A DNA stretch of 60,256 bases from Bacteroidales bacterium UBA4243 (lineage in GTDB: Bacteria > Bacteroidota > Bacteroidia > Bacteroidales > F082): the NCBI GenBank assembly GCA_002396205.1, contig DGXB01000060.1:4759-65014 (forward strand), given 5' to 3'. Of this stretch, positions 25,534 to 33,705 are shown piece by piece (within the stretch, counting starts at the first letter, position 1; each line of letters opens with the position of its first letter). The notes beneath the pieces are model-generated. The model was not told where the DNA came from. It saw nothing but the letters and a program-made list of their open reading frames with translations, and did not search any database. Position numbers and translations under genes: made by a program.

Positions 25534-25570
25534 CCACAAAATAGTGTATTTATTTTGCGTCGCTGATGGT
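25534..25570. other. Right attachment site (attR) of the element in comM
   Basis: Element arm CCACAAAATAGTGTATT (25534-25550) meets comM sequence (GTCGCTGATGG...) at GC 25557-25558. The arm is the inverted copy of the attL arm at the same distance from the core. The comM frame runs into the element and stops at 25550. Confidence 0.8.
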
Positions 25571-26392
25571 GTGGTGCGGACTGCGGAACGGCCTCGTCCT
25601 CACTAATGATGTGTTGCGTCCTACCAGACCCGCCACTGAATGGATCTTTGTGGTTTCCAATGCCTCAGCCATCGTCAGAGGGGGCAAAATGGTCGGCATT
25701 CGCTTTGCCAACATGGTCTTGCCGCTTCCGGGAGGGCCGATGAGGATAACGTTGTGACCCCCAGCCGCTGCAATCTCCAAGGCGCGTTTGATGTTTTCCT
25801 GACCTTTCACATCGGTGAAGTCGAAATCGTAGTTGCAGAACTGGTCGTTGTCCGTCATTGCAGGTTTTACGGGCGACAAGGTCTTTTCCCCGTTTAAGAT
25901 GGAGACAACCTCATGGATGTTTTCCACGCCAAACACCTCCAAGCCTTCCACCACGGCAGCCTCGCGCGCGTTTTCCTTTGGAACGATGAGGCCACGAAAG
26001 CCTTCTTGTTTGGCCTTGATGGCGATGGGCAACGTGCCTTTGATGGGGTTGAGCGTCCCGTCAAGAGAGAGTTCGCCCATGATGATGAATTGCTCCAAGA
26101 GGTCGGTGTTGATTTGTTCGGCAGCGGCCAAAATGCCGATGGCGATGGGCAGGTCGTAGGCCGAGCCTTCCTTGCGGATGTCGGCAGGAGCCATGTTGAT
26201 GACGATTTTCTTGTGTGGGTAGTAGTAGCCAAGGTTGACAATGGCCGCCTCGATGCGTTGCTGGCTCTCCTTGACCGCATTGTCGGGCAGGCCGACCAGA
26301 TAGAAATTGATACCTCTGTCGATGTTCACCTCGATGGTGACCGTGATGGCGTCGATGCCGAAAAGGGCGCATCCGAATGTTTTTACTAACAT
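25550..26392 (-). pseudogene. comM: comM (yifB) 5' half, truncated by the element
   Basis: This segment encodes the N-terminal 279 residues of ComM. The LonC-like N-domain ([18 protein letters not shown], then [21 protein letters not shown]) leads into the AAA+ Walker A GPPGSGKT (about 218-225) and the [13 protein letters not shown] motif, where the gene is broken. One element-derived codon (K) and a stop follow. The missing part is at 1726-2422, and the two halves join in frame without loss. The truncated product keeps Walker A but lacks Walker B and the C-terminal domain, so it should be inactive. ComM serves recombination of incoming single-stranded DNA in transformation. Confidence 0.92.
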
Positions 26393-26452
26393 GATTTGTG
26401 GGGTTTTAGGGTTATTTTTTCGGGTTTGTTGTTTGTTTATTGAAAATTGTTG

Positions 26453-26658
26453 TAATTTTGCAGCAGATATCAGTCAGGAATCGGGTATGACTTTCCGCAA
26501 GTCCGCGCGGTGGCCTATCGTTTCAGTACGACTTACCTCCTGCATTCTGCGGCAACCCATACGGGTGGGAATCGGGATGAGAGAACACCGGCAACAGGAC
26601 TCTTTAGATTTCCATCCGTTTTTCATTTTATCATGTTCACCTCGATATTGTAATAGAA
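26453..26658 (+). ncRNA. Candidate non-coding transcript upstream of comM
   Basis: A -7 box TAATTTTG (26453-26460) points right, away from comM. The following 200 bp has local hairpins (GACTT-TCCGC-AAGTC; CCCA-TACGGG-TGGG) and a repeated GGAATCGGG, but no clear protein. On the minus strand a 50-codon frame (26474-26626) exists; I think it is a shadow, though it could be real. Confidence 0.3.
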
Positions 26659-27042
26659 CTACGCGCTTCGTTGGAACTGTATGGCAATCCTCAGGTTTTC
26701 GGTCTTTCCATCTATTTTGCAACGCCCTTTGAAATTCAAATAACCGATGATTTCTTCGCTTTCGTCATGTTTTCGTTTCCCAAAGTTGTTATAAATGGCG
26801 TACCTCACTAATTCAGGCAGAATCCTAATCATTTCAGCCTTTTTCTGATACATGGCTTCTCCCATTGCGGTTTTTCTTCCCGATGTCATTGAGAAATGTA
26901 TTGTGATGCCAGTGTCTTTGTTGATTACTTCCTTACCTTTCAGATAATGCTTGTAATAGTCAAGCACATATCTTCGGAGCTCCATTTTTGTCAGGTGGCC
27001 GAGTTCTGACTGTATTTCAGGCACAAGTTCAAATTGTTTCAT
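26659..27042 (-). CDS. Phage-polyvalent-type (LPD3-like) small protein, 127 aa
   Basis: The core VINKDTGITIHFSMTSGRK and EMIRILPELVRYA resemble the LPD3-type domain. In phage and mobile-element polyvalent proteins this domain often accompanies barnase/EndoU/RelE-like nucleases. Here it stands alone. The start at 27042 is chosen because the promoter-like TTGACAAG...TTATTTTGC lies just upstream. The upstream operator block (27092-27145) is almost identical to the one before the nuclease-like gene at 49554. It lies between comM and gldB, opposite to nothing and clearly not part of either operon. A toxin or anti-phage role is possible but inferred. Confidence 0.5.
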   Translation of the reverse strand: MKQFELVPEIQSELGHLTKMELRRYVLDYYKHYLKGKEVINKDTGITIHFSMTSGRKTAMGEAMYQKKAEMIRILPELVRYAIYNNFGKRKHDESEEIIGYLNFKGRCKIDGKTENLRIAIQFQRSA

Positions 27043-27091
27043 TACGGTCGAAATTTTCTGCTGCAAAATAACAAACCTTGTCAAGAAAAAG

Positions 27092-27150
27092 CCGTTGATT
27101 AAACGTTTGTTGTCGACAGTAGTCGTTTGCTGTCGTTTGCTGTCGGATAT
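27092..27150 (-). promoter_or_regulatory. Operator array with 10-bp repeats (copy 1)
   Basis: On the minus strand CGACAGCAAA occurs twice in tandem, followed by CGACTACTGT and CGACAACAAA, then AAACGTTTAATCAACGG and the promoter. A 44-bp block (27092-27135) is identical to 50077-50120. TGTCGACA within it is palindromic. Confidence 0.65.
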
Positions 27151-27181
27151 ATTATTGATAATCAGTACTATAATAAAACAC

Positions 27182-27215
27182 AAAAAAAAAAAAAGGCTGC
27201 CACGATGTGACAGCC
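27182..27215 (-). terminator. Intrinsic terminator of gldB, built from a dispersed repeat
   Basis: Stem GGCTG(t)CAC/GTG(g)CAGCC on the minus strand followed by 12 or more T. The repeat continues to 27220 (GACAGCCCTACA) and matches the arm at 47308-47333. Confidence 0.8.
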
Positions 27216-27249
27216 CTACAATCATAAACCCTAAACTATCAACTCCAAA

Positions 27250-28248
27250 CTATTTCCTCGGTTTATATCCCGAATCCTGGAAGATGTCCTGCAAATCCTT
27301 GCGCTGCATGAACTGTTTGAGGTCGAAGTCGTCGTGAGAGGATGCGTATGCGCGGATGATGTTCAAGCCAAAGAACTCGCCGAGGCGCGATGGGGCATCG
27401 TTGCTGTAGGCCTGCGTGTACGGCCCATCGCCGAAATACATCATGTAACTGTCCAAGCCGGCATCATAGAGACGACGGTTGCCCACAATGTCGGCCCAGA
27501 CCGCGCCTTCGTTCTCAACCGCCCACTGCCATTGGTGCGTGGAATAGCCGAGCAAAACGCTGTCGGCGATTTCGGGACACATGGCCTCCACAAAGAAATT
27601 GCGCCGGCCATAGAAAACCATCTCGCCGATGATTTGACCTTGCTTGCGCCATTCGTAGAGATAATACATGTAGAGTTGCTCGGCCACGTCTTTCGGCAAG
27701 GTCGACAGGTTCCTGCGCAACGACATGTATCTCGGCATCCCGATTTGGTCGTACACAGCGTTGTCATTGAGATACCAATCCAAGGAAATCACCAACTGAC
27801 CGTCGATGATTTGCACGGGCGGCTCGTCGGGATGGATGCCGGTGATGCAAGTGAAGGCTTTCTTGGGCAGCTCGATGTCGGGATAATAATGGTGGAAATG
27901 CGCCATCACGTCCTCCACCATCGGCTCCACCTTTTTCAAGTCGGGGAAAGCGGCCTTCACCTTATTATATAATGCCACGCTGAACGGGTCGGTGGCGAAG
28001 TCTTTCAGATACTTCACCGCATTAGGATTGTTGAGGTCGCCACTGAGGAACACGCGATAGCGGCCTTGGATTTTCATCAGCTCCTGTAGGAAATCGGCCG
28101 TGTCGAGGTTGAAGAGTACGTCTTCGTAACGGTCGAACTGGAGGTCGTAAGGCTCAGTTTTGACATTGAGTTTATCTTTGTAGGCAGGTGCCTTTTCTTG
28201 GCACGATACCGCCATGAGAGCGAGGATGATGATGGCTATTCTTTTCAT
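27250..28248 (-). CDS. gldB: Gliding motility lipoprotein GldB
   Basis: A 332-residue lipoprotein with a type II signal peptide (MKRIAIIILALMAVSC, lipid-modified cysteine at 16). The family stretches YDLQFDRYEDVLF, VFLSGDLNNP, CITGIHPDEPPV and DGQLVISLDWYLN are characteristic of GldB. In gliding Bacteroidetes GldB is needed with other Gld proteins for type IX secretion-linked motility; many non-gliding Bacteroidales keep it, where its role is unknown. It ends at a strong terminator and begins 55 bp from cinA, which runs in the same direction. gldD and gldE lie elsewhere in this window. Confidence 0.88.
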   Translation of the reverse strand: MKRIAIIILALMAVSCQEKAPAYKDKLNVKTEPYDLQFDRYEDVLFNLDTADFLQELMKIQGRYRVFLSGDLNNPNAVKYLKDFATDPFSVALYNKVKAAFPDLKKVEPMVEDVMAHFHHYYPDIELPKKAFTCITGIHPDEPPVQIIDGQLVISLDWYLNDNAVYDQIGMPRYMSLRRNLSTLPKDVAEQLYMYYLYEWRKQGQIIGEMVFYGRRNFFVEAMCPEIADSVLLGYSTHQWQWAVENEGAVWADIVGNRRLYDAGLDSYMMYFGDGPYTQAYSNDAPSRLGEFFGLNIIRAYASSHDDFDLKQFMQRKDLQDIFQDSGYKPRK

Positions 28249-28303
28249 TGTACTTGTGTTTAAGGACAGGGACTCACGTCGCCTGCTTATTGGTATGTCG
28301 TCC

Positions 28304-29551
28304 CTACGGGACTATAATCTGTTGTCTCAGCATTTCGTAAGCCGCTATCGTGGCACGGTTGATGACATTCTCGCGATCCTTGCCGAAATTGAACCGTTTG
28401 GAAACTACACCACGTGCCGAGGCCACGCCAATCCACACCGTGCCGATAGGAGTCTCTTCCGTTCCTCCGCTTGGTCCGGCCACGCCTGTGGTGGCCACGC
28501 CAAAGTCGGCTTCCATCAGGTTGCGGACGCCTTTGGCCATAGCTTCTACAACTGGCTGGCTGACAACGCCATGATTTTCTATTGTTTCGGCAGGCACGCC
28601 AAGCACCTTGGTTTTCATCGGAGTGGCGTAGGTTACGGCAGTTCCCTTGAAAATCTCGGAGCTTCCAGGTATCAGCGTGATGACATGGGCGATATTGCCT
28701 CCCGTGCAGCTCTCCGCCGAGGCGAACGTCATACCTTTATTAATTAATAGGTCGAAAACGACGCGCTCGATGGGTTTGTCTTCCATCGAGAAAATGTAGT
28801 CCGAAATCAAGGCGGTCAGCTTTTCGGTTTCTTTGTCCAAAGTCGCGTGGAGCAATTCGGCATTTTTGTGTCTACCACTGAGGCGCAGGCGAACCATGCC
28901 ATATTGGGGCAAGTAGGCCAACGAAAGGAAATCGGGCAGGTTTTCCTCCCAGTCCTTGATCTTGTCGGCCAAAAACGACTCGCCGATGCCAGTAGTCATC
29001 ACCACGCGCTTTTCGTAAGGCACCGCATGGAACCTTTTCTTGAAACGGGGCAACAACTCATCGTTGAAAATCCCCTTCATCTCAAACGGCACGCCGGGCA
29101 TGAAAACGAAAACCGTACCGTTTTTCTCCAACCACATGCAAGGCGCTGTGCCATAGGTGTTCGGGATGTATTGGCAGGTCTTGGGAAGCATGGCCTGTCC
29201 CCTGTTCCGCTCGCTCATCTGGAAGCCGCGACGGTTGAAAAGTGCAACGATATTGTCGTAGGCCTCATGGCAAAACTCCAATTCAGTTCCGAAGAACTTG
29301 CAAACGGTAGGTTTCGTAATGTCATCGGCAGTAGGGCCGAGGCCGCCCGTCACCAAAACCAGGTCGGCATCCATGCAGGCGTTGAACGCATCAAGGATGG
29401 CCTTTTCGGAATCGCCGATGGTCAAGGCGGAATCCAATTGGAAACCATGTGCGGCAAGTTGTTCGCCGAGCCAAGCCGCGTTAGTGTTAATCACCTGACC
29501 GATAAGCAGTTCATCGCCGATGGAGATGTTTTTTACAATGATTTGACGCAT
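28304..29551 (-). CDS. cinA: CinA family nicotinamide-nucleotide amidase / competence-damage protein
   Basis: A 415-residue two-domain protein. The N-terminal molybdopterin-binding-like domain has SIGDELLIGQVINTNA and LVTGGLGPTADD. The C-terminal nicotinamide mononucleotide deamidase domain has ASAESCTGG and TGVAGPSGG. It recycles NMN to nicotinate mononucleotide in pyridine-nucleotide salvage and hydrolyses ADP-ribose-type compounds; the competence link is historical. Length is normal for the fused form. It lies upstream of gldB on the same strand, and divergent from the nucleoside phosphorylase gene. Confidence 0.95.
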   Translation of the reverse strand: MRQIIVKNISIGDELLIGQVINTNAAWLGEQLAAHGFQLDSALTIGDSEKAILDAFNACMDADLVLVTGGLGPTADDITKPTVCKFFGTELEFCHEAYDNIVALFNRRGFQMSERNRGQAMLPKTCQYIPNTYGTAPCMWLEKNGTVFVFMPGVPFEMKGIFNDELLPRFKKRFHAVPYEKRVVMTTGIGESFLADKIKDWEENLPDFLSLAYLPQYGMVRLRLSGRHKNAELLHATLDKETEKLTALISDYIFSMEDKPIERVVFDLLINKGMTFASAESCTGGNIAHVITLIPGSSEIFKGTAVTYATPMKTKVLGVPAETIENHGVVSQPVVEAMAKGVRNLMEADFGVATTGVAGPSGGTEETPIGTVWIGVASARGVVSKRFNFGKDRENVINRATIAAYEMLRQQIIVP

Positions 29552-29689
29552 ATCTTAGATTTTCCGCAAAATTAGGAAATAATCTTTGAATCCCGAATTT
29601 TGAACCTTTGAAATGTAAAACATTCGACGTAGTCAATTTTAAATCCAACTTTTCTTCGTACTTTTGCCCATTCAAACACCTTATATAAT

Positions 29690-30571
29690 ATGAGTCAACC
29701 TATTCCCGCATCGCAGCTCGTCCTTAATGCCGAGGGCGCAGTATATCACCTGAACCTCCATCCCGACCAGTTGGCCGACACCGTCATCATGGTGGGCGAC
29801 CCAGGCCGTGTCGACACGATTGCCTCTTTCTTCGACAAGATCGAGGTGAAACGCCAGAACCGCGAACTCGTCAGTCGCACAGGTTACTTTAATGGCAAAC
29901 GCATCACGGCCCTTTCAACAGGCATGGGCACCGACAACATCGACATCGTGATGAACGAGCTGGACACCTTGGCCAACATCGACCTCAAGACAAGGATGCC
30001 TAAGGACGAGCACAAGTCGCTCAACCTCATCCGCATAGGCACCTGCGGCGCCTTGCAGCCCGACATCGAAGTGGGCCAAAACGTCGCCACCCGCTATGCC
30101 ATCGGCTTGGACGGCTTGATTTACTTTTACGAGAAGAACAAAGAGGTCAACGAAATCGCGATGCGCGACGCCTTCATCAAGCAGATGGACTACCCTACCG
30201 ATTTGCCCAAACCGTATGCCGTGGAAGGCTCGAAAACGCTCTTCGACCAAGTGGCGCAGGGCTACTATCAAGGTGTGACAGCCACGGCGCCTGGTTTCTA
30301 CGGTCCGCAGGGTCGCACGCTTAGGATGCACCTCGCCTACCCCGAACTCAACCACAAGATCGAAGCCTTCGAGCATCAAGGCTGGCGCGTGTGCAACTTT
30401 GAGATGGAGTCGTCGGCGCTCTACGGCCTCGGCAAGATGATGGGCCACAACTGCCTCACCGTTTGCGTCGCCATCGCCAACCGCGTGACCGAAAAGTTCC
30501 TCACCGACTACCATCCACACATGAAAAAACTCATTGAAAACACTTTAGAAAGGCTGTCAGACCAAAAATAA
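29690..30571 (+). CDS. udp: Nucleoside (uridine-type) phosphorylase
   Basis: A 293-residue member of the PNP/UDP phosphorylase family that splits nucleosides with phosphate to give the base and ribose-1-phosphate in salvage. Visible motifs are VGDPGRV (phosphate-binding GDPxR), STGMGTDN, RIGTCGALQ (about 106-114), and the nucleoside-binding FEMESSALYGLG (about 236-247). Uridine specificity is inferred from overall resemblance; a broader substrate range is possible. The ATG at 29690 gives normal length. The gene is monocistronic, with no terminator identified before the ompA promoter. Confidence 0.9.
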   Translation: MSQPIPASQLVLNAEGAVYHLNLHPDQLADTVIMVGDPGRVDTIASFFDKIEVKRQNRELVSRTGYFNGKRITALSTGMGTDNIDIVMNELDTLANIDLKTRMPKDEHKSLNLIRIGTCGALQPDIEVGQNVATRYAIGLDGLIYFYEKNKEVNEIAMRDAFIKQMDYPTDLPKPYAVEGSKTLFDQVAQGYYQGVTATAPGFYGPQGRTLRMHLAYPELNHKIEAFEHQGWRVCNFEMESSALYGLGKMMGHNCLTVCVAIANRVTEKFLTDYHPHMKKLIENTLERLSDQK

Positions 30572-30635
30572 CCAGTTCTATATCAACAAAAAGAGACTTT
30601 TTTTCAAAAAAGGTGATTGGTATCAAAAAAATGCC

Positions 30636-30643
30636 TATTTTTG
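30636..30643 (+). promoter_or_regulatory. -7 box TATTTTTG for the ompA-like gene
   Basis: TATTTTTGCCGC with a 5' leader of about 55 bp to the ATG at 30703. Confidence 0.55.
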
Positions 30644-30702
30644 CCGCTCGTTTGGTATGGAATGTCAACCAATGAATATTAACAAATAGTACAATAACAA
30701 CA

Positions 30703-32007
30703 ATGAAGAGAGTATTTATTACGATTATCGCGGTCCTTGCTATGTCGTCGTCAGTGATGGCAGCGGGACATGTGGACTCGGTTCGTTACCTGACGACCAA
30801 GGCCTGGAAAAACTGGTACATTTCCGCCAGCGCCACTGGCAACTGGTGGCAAGGCAGTATGAGAACCCCCGAAGCGTTCACGAAGAGCTACACGGCTGTC
30901 GAATGGGGTCAACCCACCTTTGGCTTCAATGCCTTTGTAGGCAAGTGGATCAACCACAAAGTCGCTGTCAGATTAGGTTACAGCAACACCAGAATCAACA
31001 GCTACATCAACGGCAGACACATCGGCCTGAACCACATCCAATTCCTTTATGGCGACGACCCACAACCCGTCGAAACCGTTGGCAACTACGAGATTTACAA
31101 AACCTCGATGCGCTATCACAGACTGCAAGGCGATTTCATGTTCAGCCCCATTGATTTCTTCCAAGGCTATTACAACCCTGAAAGGATTTGGACTCCCGTC
31201 CTCTATGTGAGCATGGGCGGTGCCTATACCTCGAAAGACTTTTTCGCCATTAAGACCCTCATCGACAATGGAAAGGCCAAGAAAGAGAACCCCGACAATC
31301 CTGAATACAGTGGCAACAACTTTGAATTGGCTCTCGGCGCCGGCTTGAGCAACAACTTCCGTCTTGGTAACCACCTCGACCTCAACCTCGACCTCAACTG
31401 GACGTTCCAAAGATGGACCATCGACTCATGGACCTACGAATTTGAAGGCCAATTCGACGGCAAAGGCATCCGCCCGAAGAGATTCGACAACATGTACACC
31501 GCTTCTCTCGGCCTCATCTACTACTTCAGCAGAGAGTACGACCTGCCCGCCAACTGCTGCGAAGAGATGGATTCGCTCAGAAAGAAACTCGACGAGTTCG
31601 TCAACATTCCCGTCGAACCCCAGCAGCCTTGCGACACCATCGTGAAGTTCGTCAATGTGCAGACCGAAGACATCCTCAGCTATCCTTTCTCCATCTTCTT
31701 CAACCGCGACTCTTACCAGCTGATGTCGAGAAGAGACATCATCAACCTGCGTGAGATTGCCAACGTGGCCAAGGAAAACGGTTACAAGCTCCGCCTGACG
31801 GGTTCGTGCGACAGCGCCACCGCCACGCCGGCCTACAACCAGACCCTTTCGGAGAACCGCTGCAACAAGATCAAGATCGAGCTCCTCGAACTGGGTGTTC
31901 CCGAGGACCAAATCATCATCGAGCCTATCGGTGGCGTGAAGATCCTCGACCCGACGGAATACGACCGCCGCGTGTTGATCCAACTGGTGAAAGAAGCCCA
32001 ACAATAA
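30703..32007 (+). CDS. OmpA family outer-membrane protein
   Basis: A 434-residue outer-membrane protein. A signal peptide (MKRVFITIIAVLAMSSSVMA) precedes an N-terminal beta-barrel (about 30-285, many alternating aromatic strands such as LALGAGLSNNFRLG). The C-terminal OmpA-like peptidoglycan-binding domain (about 320-430) contains FNRDSYQL, LTGSCDSATATPAYNQTLSENR and DRRVLIQL. Such proteins anchor the outer membrane to the cell wall. It has its own promoter and a terminator at 32031-32061, so it is monocistronic and probably strongly expressed. Confidence 0.9.
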   Translation: MKRVFITIIAVLAMSSSVMAAGHVDSVRYLTTKAWKNWYISASATGNWWQGSMRTPEAFTKSYTAVEWGQPTFGFNAFVGKWINHKVAVRLGYSNTRINSYINGRHIGLNHIQFLYGDDPQPVETVGNYEIYKTSMRYHRLQGDFMFSPIDFFQGYYNPERIWTPVLYVSMGGAYTSKDFFAIKTLIDNGKAKKENPDNPEYSGNNFELALGAGLSNNFRLGNHLDLNLDLNWTFQRWTIDSWTYEFEGQFDGKGIRPKRFDNMYTASLGLIYYFSREYDLPANCCEEMDSLRKKLDEFVNIPVEPQQPCDTIVKFVNVQTEDILSYPFSIFFNRDSYQLMSRRDIINLREIANVAKENGYKLRLTGSCDSATATPAYNQTLSENRCNKIKIELLELGVPEDQIIIEPIGGVKILDPTEYDRRVLIQLVKEAQQ

Positions 32008-32030
32008 TTGAGGCAACCCTATACAACAAA

Positions 32031-32061
32031 AAACCTGACGGATTTCCCGCCAGGTTTTTTT
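32031..32061 (+). terminator. Intrinsic terminator of the ompA-like gene
   Basis: Stem CCTGACGG/CCGCCAGG with ATTTC loop and a run of seven T, 24 bp after the stop. Confidence 0.85.
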
Positions 32062-32084
32062 GTTGGCCAAAAGCACCGAAGCAC

Positions 32085-32777
32085 TTAGTGCATGATGCCC
32101 ACCTCGATGCCGATAAAATTGTTGTTGATGATGCTTTTTGTCTGCTTCTCCAAGGAACTGACAAAAGCATTGGAAAACGAATGGTCGAACGTCAGTTGGG
32201 CGAAAACGCTGAACTTCCTGTTGATTTCGTATTCGGCACCCAATCCGAAAATCATCGAGGCCTGGAGCAAACGGTATTGATGCGTGTAATCTTCATAGGT
32301 CTGGCCTGAGTACGACACCCAATAAAACGCAAATTCATCCTTGCACAAGTCCTTCAAGTTGAAGCTCAGTCCGCCACCAGCCATCACATAAGCCTTGAAC
32401 GAATCGAAAACGTCGAAACTCACCTTGGCCATGAGCGGCACTTCGATGTTGGTCGCCTTCACGCGGCGCGAAACCGAAATGTCGGTCTTCTCCAAGAAAT
32501 CATCGACATAGCGGCTGTCGGTGAACGTGTACTTGAATCGGAGCAAATCGAGATTGACGCCCGACGTGACGGCCAAATGCTCCGACAGCTTGAAGTCGGC
32601 CACCAAGCCCACATTGAACCCCATCCTCATGCCATCGTTGCTCGCGGCAGTAGACCCTGGGCTCGCCCAATCAAAAGTAGGGCCCAGTTTCAGGCCATAC
32701 CTCACCTCTTTGCTCTGCGCCATGCCTCCAACGGAAAACATGGCTACAAAACTGATAATCAACAATCTTTTTCTCAT
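32085..32777 (-). CDS. Outer-membrane beta-barrel protein (PorT-like), 230 aa
   Basis: Signal peptide (MRKRLLIISFVAMFSVGGMAQ) and a small beta-barrel opening SKEVRYGLKLGPTFDW, the typical PorT/OMP_b-brl_2 start, followed by repeated amphipathic strands. It resembles the proteins at 32896 and 33706, which start with similar motifs (LAIGPKVGFQ; FGFKVGPNLNW). Function in Bacteroidetes is generally unknown; one branch (PorT) assists type IX secretion. Convergent with the ompA-like gene; divergent from the next barrel gene. Confidence 0.82.
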   Translation of the reverse strand: MRKRLLIISFVAMFSVGGMAQSKEVRYGLKLGPTFDWASPGSTAASNDGMRMGFNVGLVADFKLSEHLAVTSGVNLDLLRFKYTFTDSRYVDDFLEKTDISVSRRVKATNIEVPLMAKVSFDVFDSFKAYVMAGGGLSFNLKDLCKDEFAFYWVSYSGQTYEDYTHQYRLLQASMIFGLGAEYEINRKFSVFAQLTFDHSFSNAFVSSLEKQTKSIINNNFIGIEVGIMH

Positions 32778-32895
32778 AATTACAATATTTAGACCTACAA
32801 AGGTAATTTATTTTTCCGACAAAGTCCCAAAAATCGGAAAATCATTCTTACTTTTGCACCAAATAAATCCAAACATTCACTAAAACTCAACAAAA

Positions 32896-33630
32896 ATGAA
32901 AAAGACATTTTTACTGATTGCAGCCCTCTTGATGATGGGTAGTGCAGCATTCGCCGGAGGTGGCTTCGACCTCGCCATTGGCCCGAAAGTCGGTTTCCAA
33001 ACCGCCAAATTGTCGTACGACAAAGCCGCCATCAAGGATGGTTTTTCCAACCACTTCACCGCCGGCATCTTTGGCCGCGTCACCTTAGGCCGCCTCTACG
33101 TGCAGCCCGAAGTGCTTTATTTCAAGACTTCCAACATCTTTGAAGCCAGTGTGACGGGCGAAGGCTCTACGAACCTGCTCAACCTTCCTACGGGTGCCAA
33201 CGTAAACCTCACCTTGAACCAAATGAACCTTCAGGTGCCCATCTTGGTTGGTGTCACCATCCTCGACCTCGACCTGATTAAGTTGCGTGCCCATGTGGGA
33301 CCGACCGCCAATTTCATCCTGAAGTCGCAAACCTTGTTTGACCAGACCTACTCCATCGGCGGCGAGACGCAAACAATGACCACCGAGCAGCAAAATGTCA
33401 CCACCGACCAGAATTTCGACACCAAGTCGATTGCCTGGGGTGCACAAGTCGGCCTTGGCGTTGACGTTTGGAAACTCACGCTCGACATCAACTACAACTT
33501 CGGTTTAAGCAAGGTCTTCAACACGTTGAACGACACCACGTTAGGTAACTATTTCAACTTTGGCAACACCGACCCTGCCAGCACCAAGCAAAACCTGTTC
33601 ATGGTGACCGTGGGCTTCAAGCTCTTATAA
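32896..33630 (+). CDS. Outer-membrane beta-barrel protein (PorT-like), 244 aa
   Basis: Signal peptide (MKKTFLLIAALLMMGSAAFA) followed by GGGFDLAIGPKVGFQ and successive barrel strands (VTLGRLYVQPEVLYFKT; KLRAHVGPTANFILK), ending in a C-terminal strand with a terminal hydrophobic residue (FMVTVGFKLL) recognised by BAM. The second of three related barrels here, transcribed divergently from the first and convergently with the third. They share a bidirectional terminator (33651-33684). Role unknown. Confidence 0.84.
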   Translation: MKKTFLLIAALLMMGSAAFAGGGFDLAIGPKVGFQTAKLSYDKAAIKDGFSNHFTAGIFGRVTLGRLYVQPEVLYFKTSNIFEASVTGEGSTNLLNLPTGANVNLTLNQMNLQVPILVGVTILDLDLIKLRAHVGPTANFILKSQTLFDQTYSIGGETQTMTTEQQNVTTDQNFDTKSIAWGAQVGLGVDVWKLTLDINYNFGLSKVFNTLNDTTLGNYFNFGNTDPASTKQNLFMVTVGFKLL

Positions 33631-33650
33631 TCACTTACTCATAGACATAA

Positions 33651-33684
33651 AAAGAGAGCGACCCCATGCGAGGCCGCTCTCTTT
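33651..33684. terminator. Bidirectional terminator between two barrel genes
   Basis: 10-bp perfect arms AAAGAGAGCG/CGCTCTCTTT between convergent genes ending at 33630 and 33706. Confidence 0.85.
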
Positions 33685-33705
33685 GTTTTTTGTTGGAACC
33701 TTAGT

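Larger units (their letters stand above)
2424..25557. mobile_element. 23.1-kb integrative element inserted in comM, serine-recombinase type
   Basis: The boundaries are set by the split comM gene and the common core GCG at 2423-2425 and 25557-25559. Removing 23,134 bp restores comM exactly. The ends carry inverted arms symmetric about the central GC, and a large serine recombinase gene lies at the left end, as in phage and island integrases that use a 2-bp overlap. Cargo is a type I restriction-modification locus with a GmrSD-like nuclease. The right half carries recombination and replication-like genes. No capsid, tail, relaxase or type IV secretion genes are visible, so this is an island or satellite-like integrative element rather than a full prophage or ICE. 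Confidence 0.88.

Noticed and set aside
2424..25557. Prophage or conjugative element
   Set aside because: No capsid, terminase, tail, relaxase, VirD4 or VirB genes seen.
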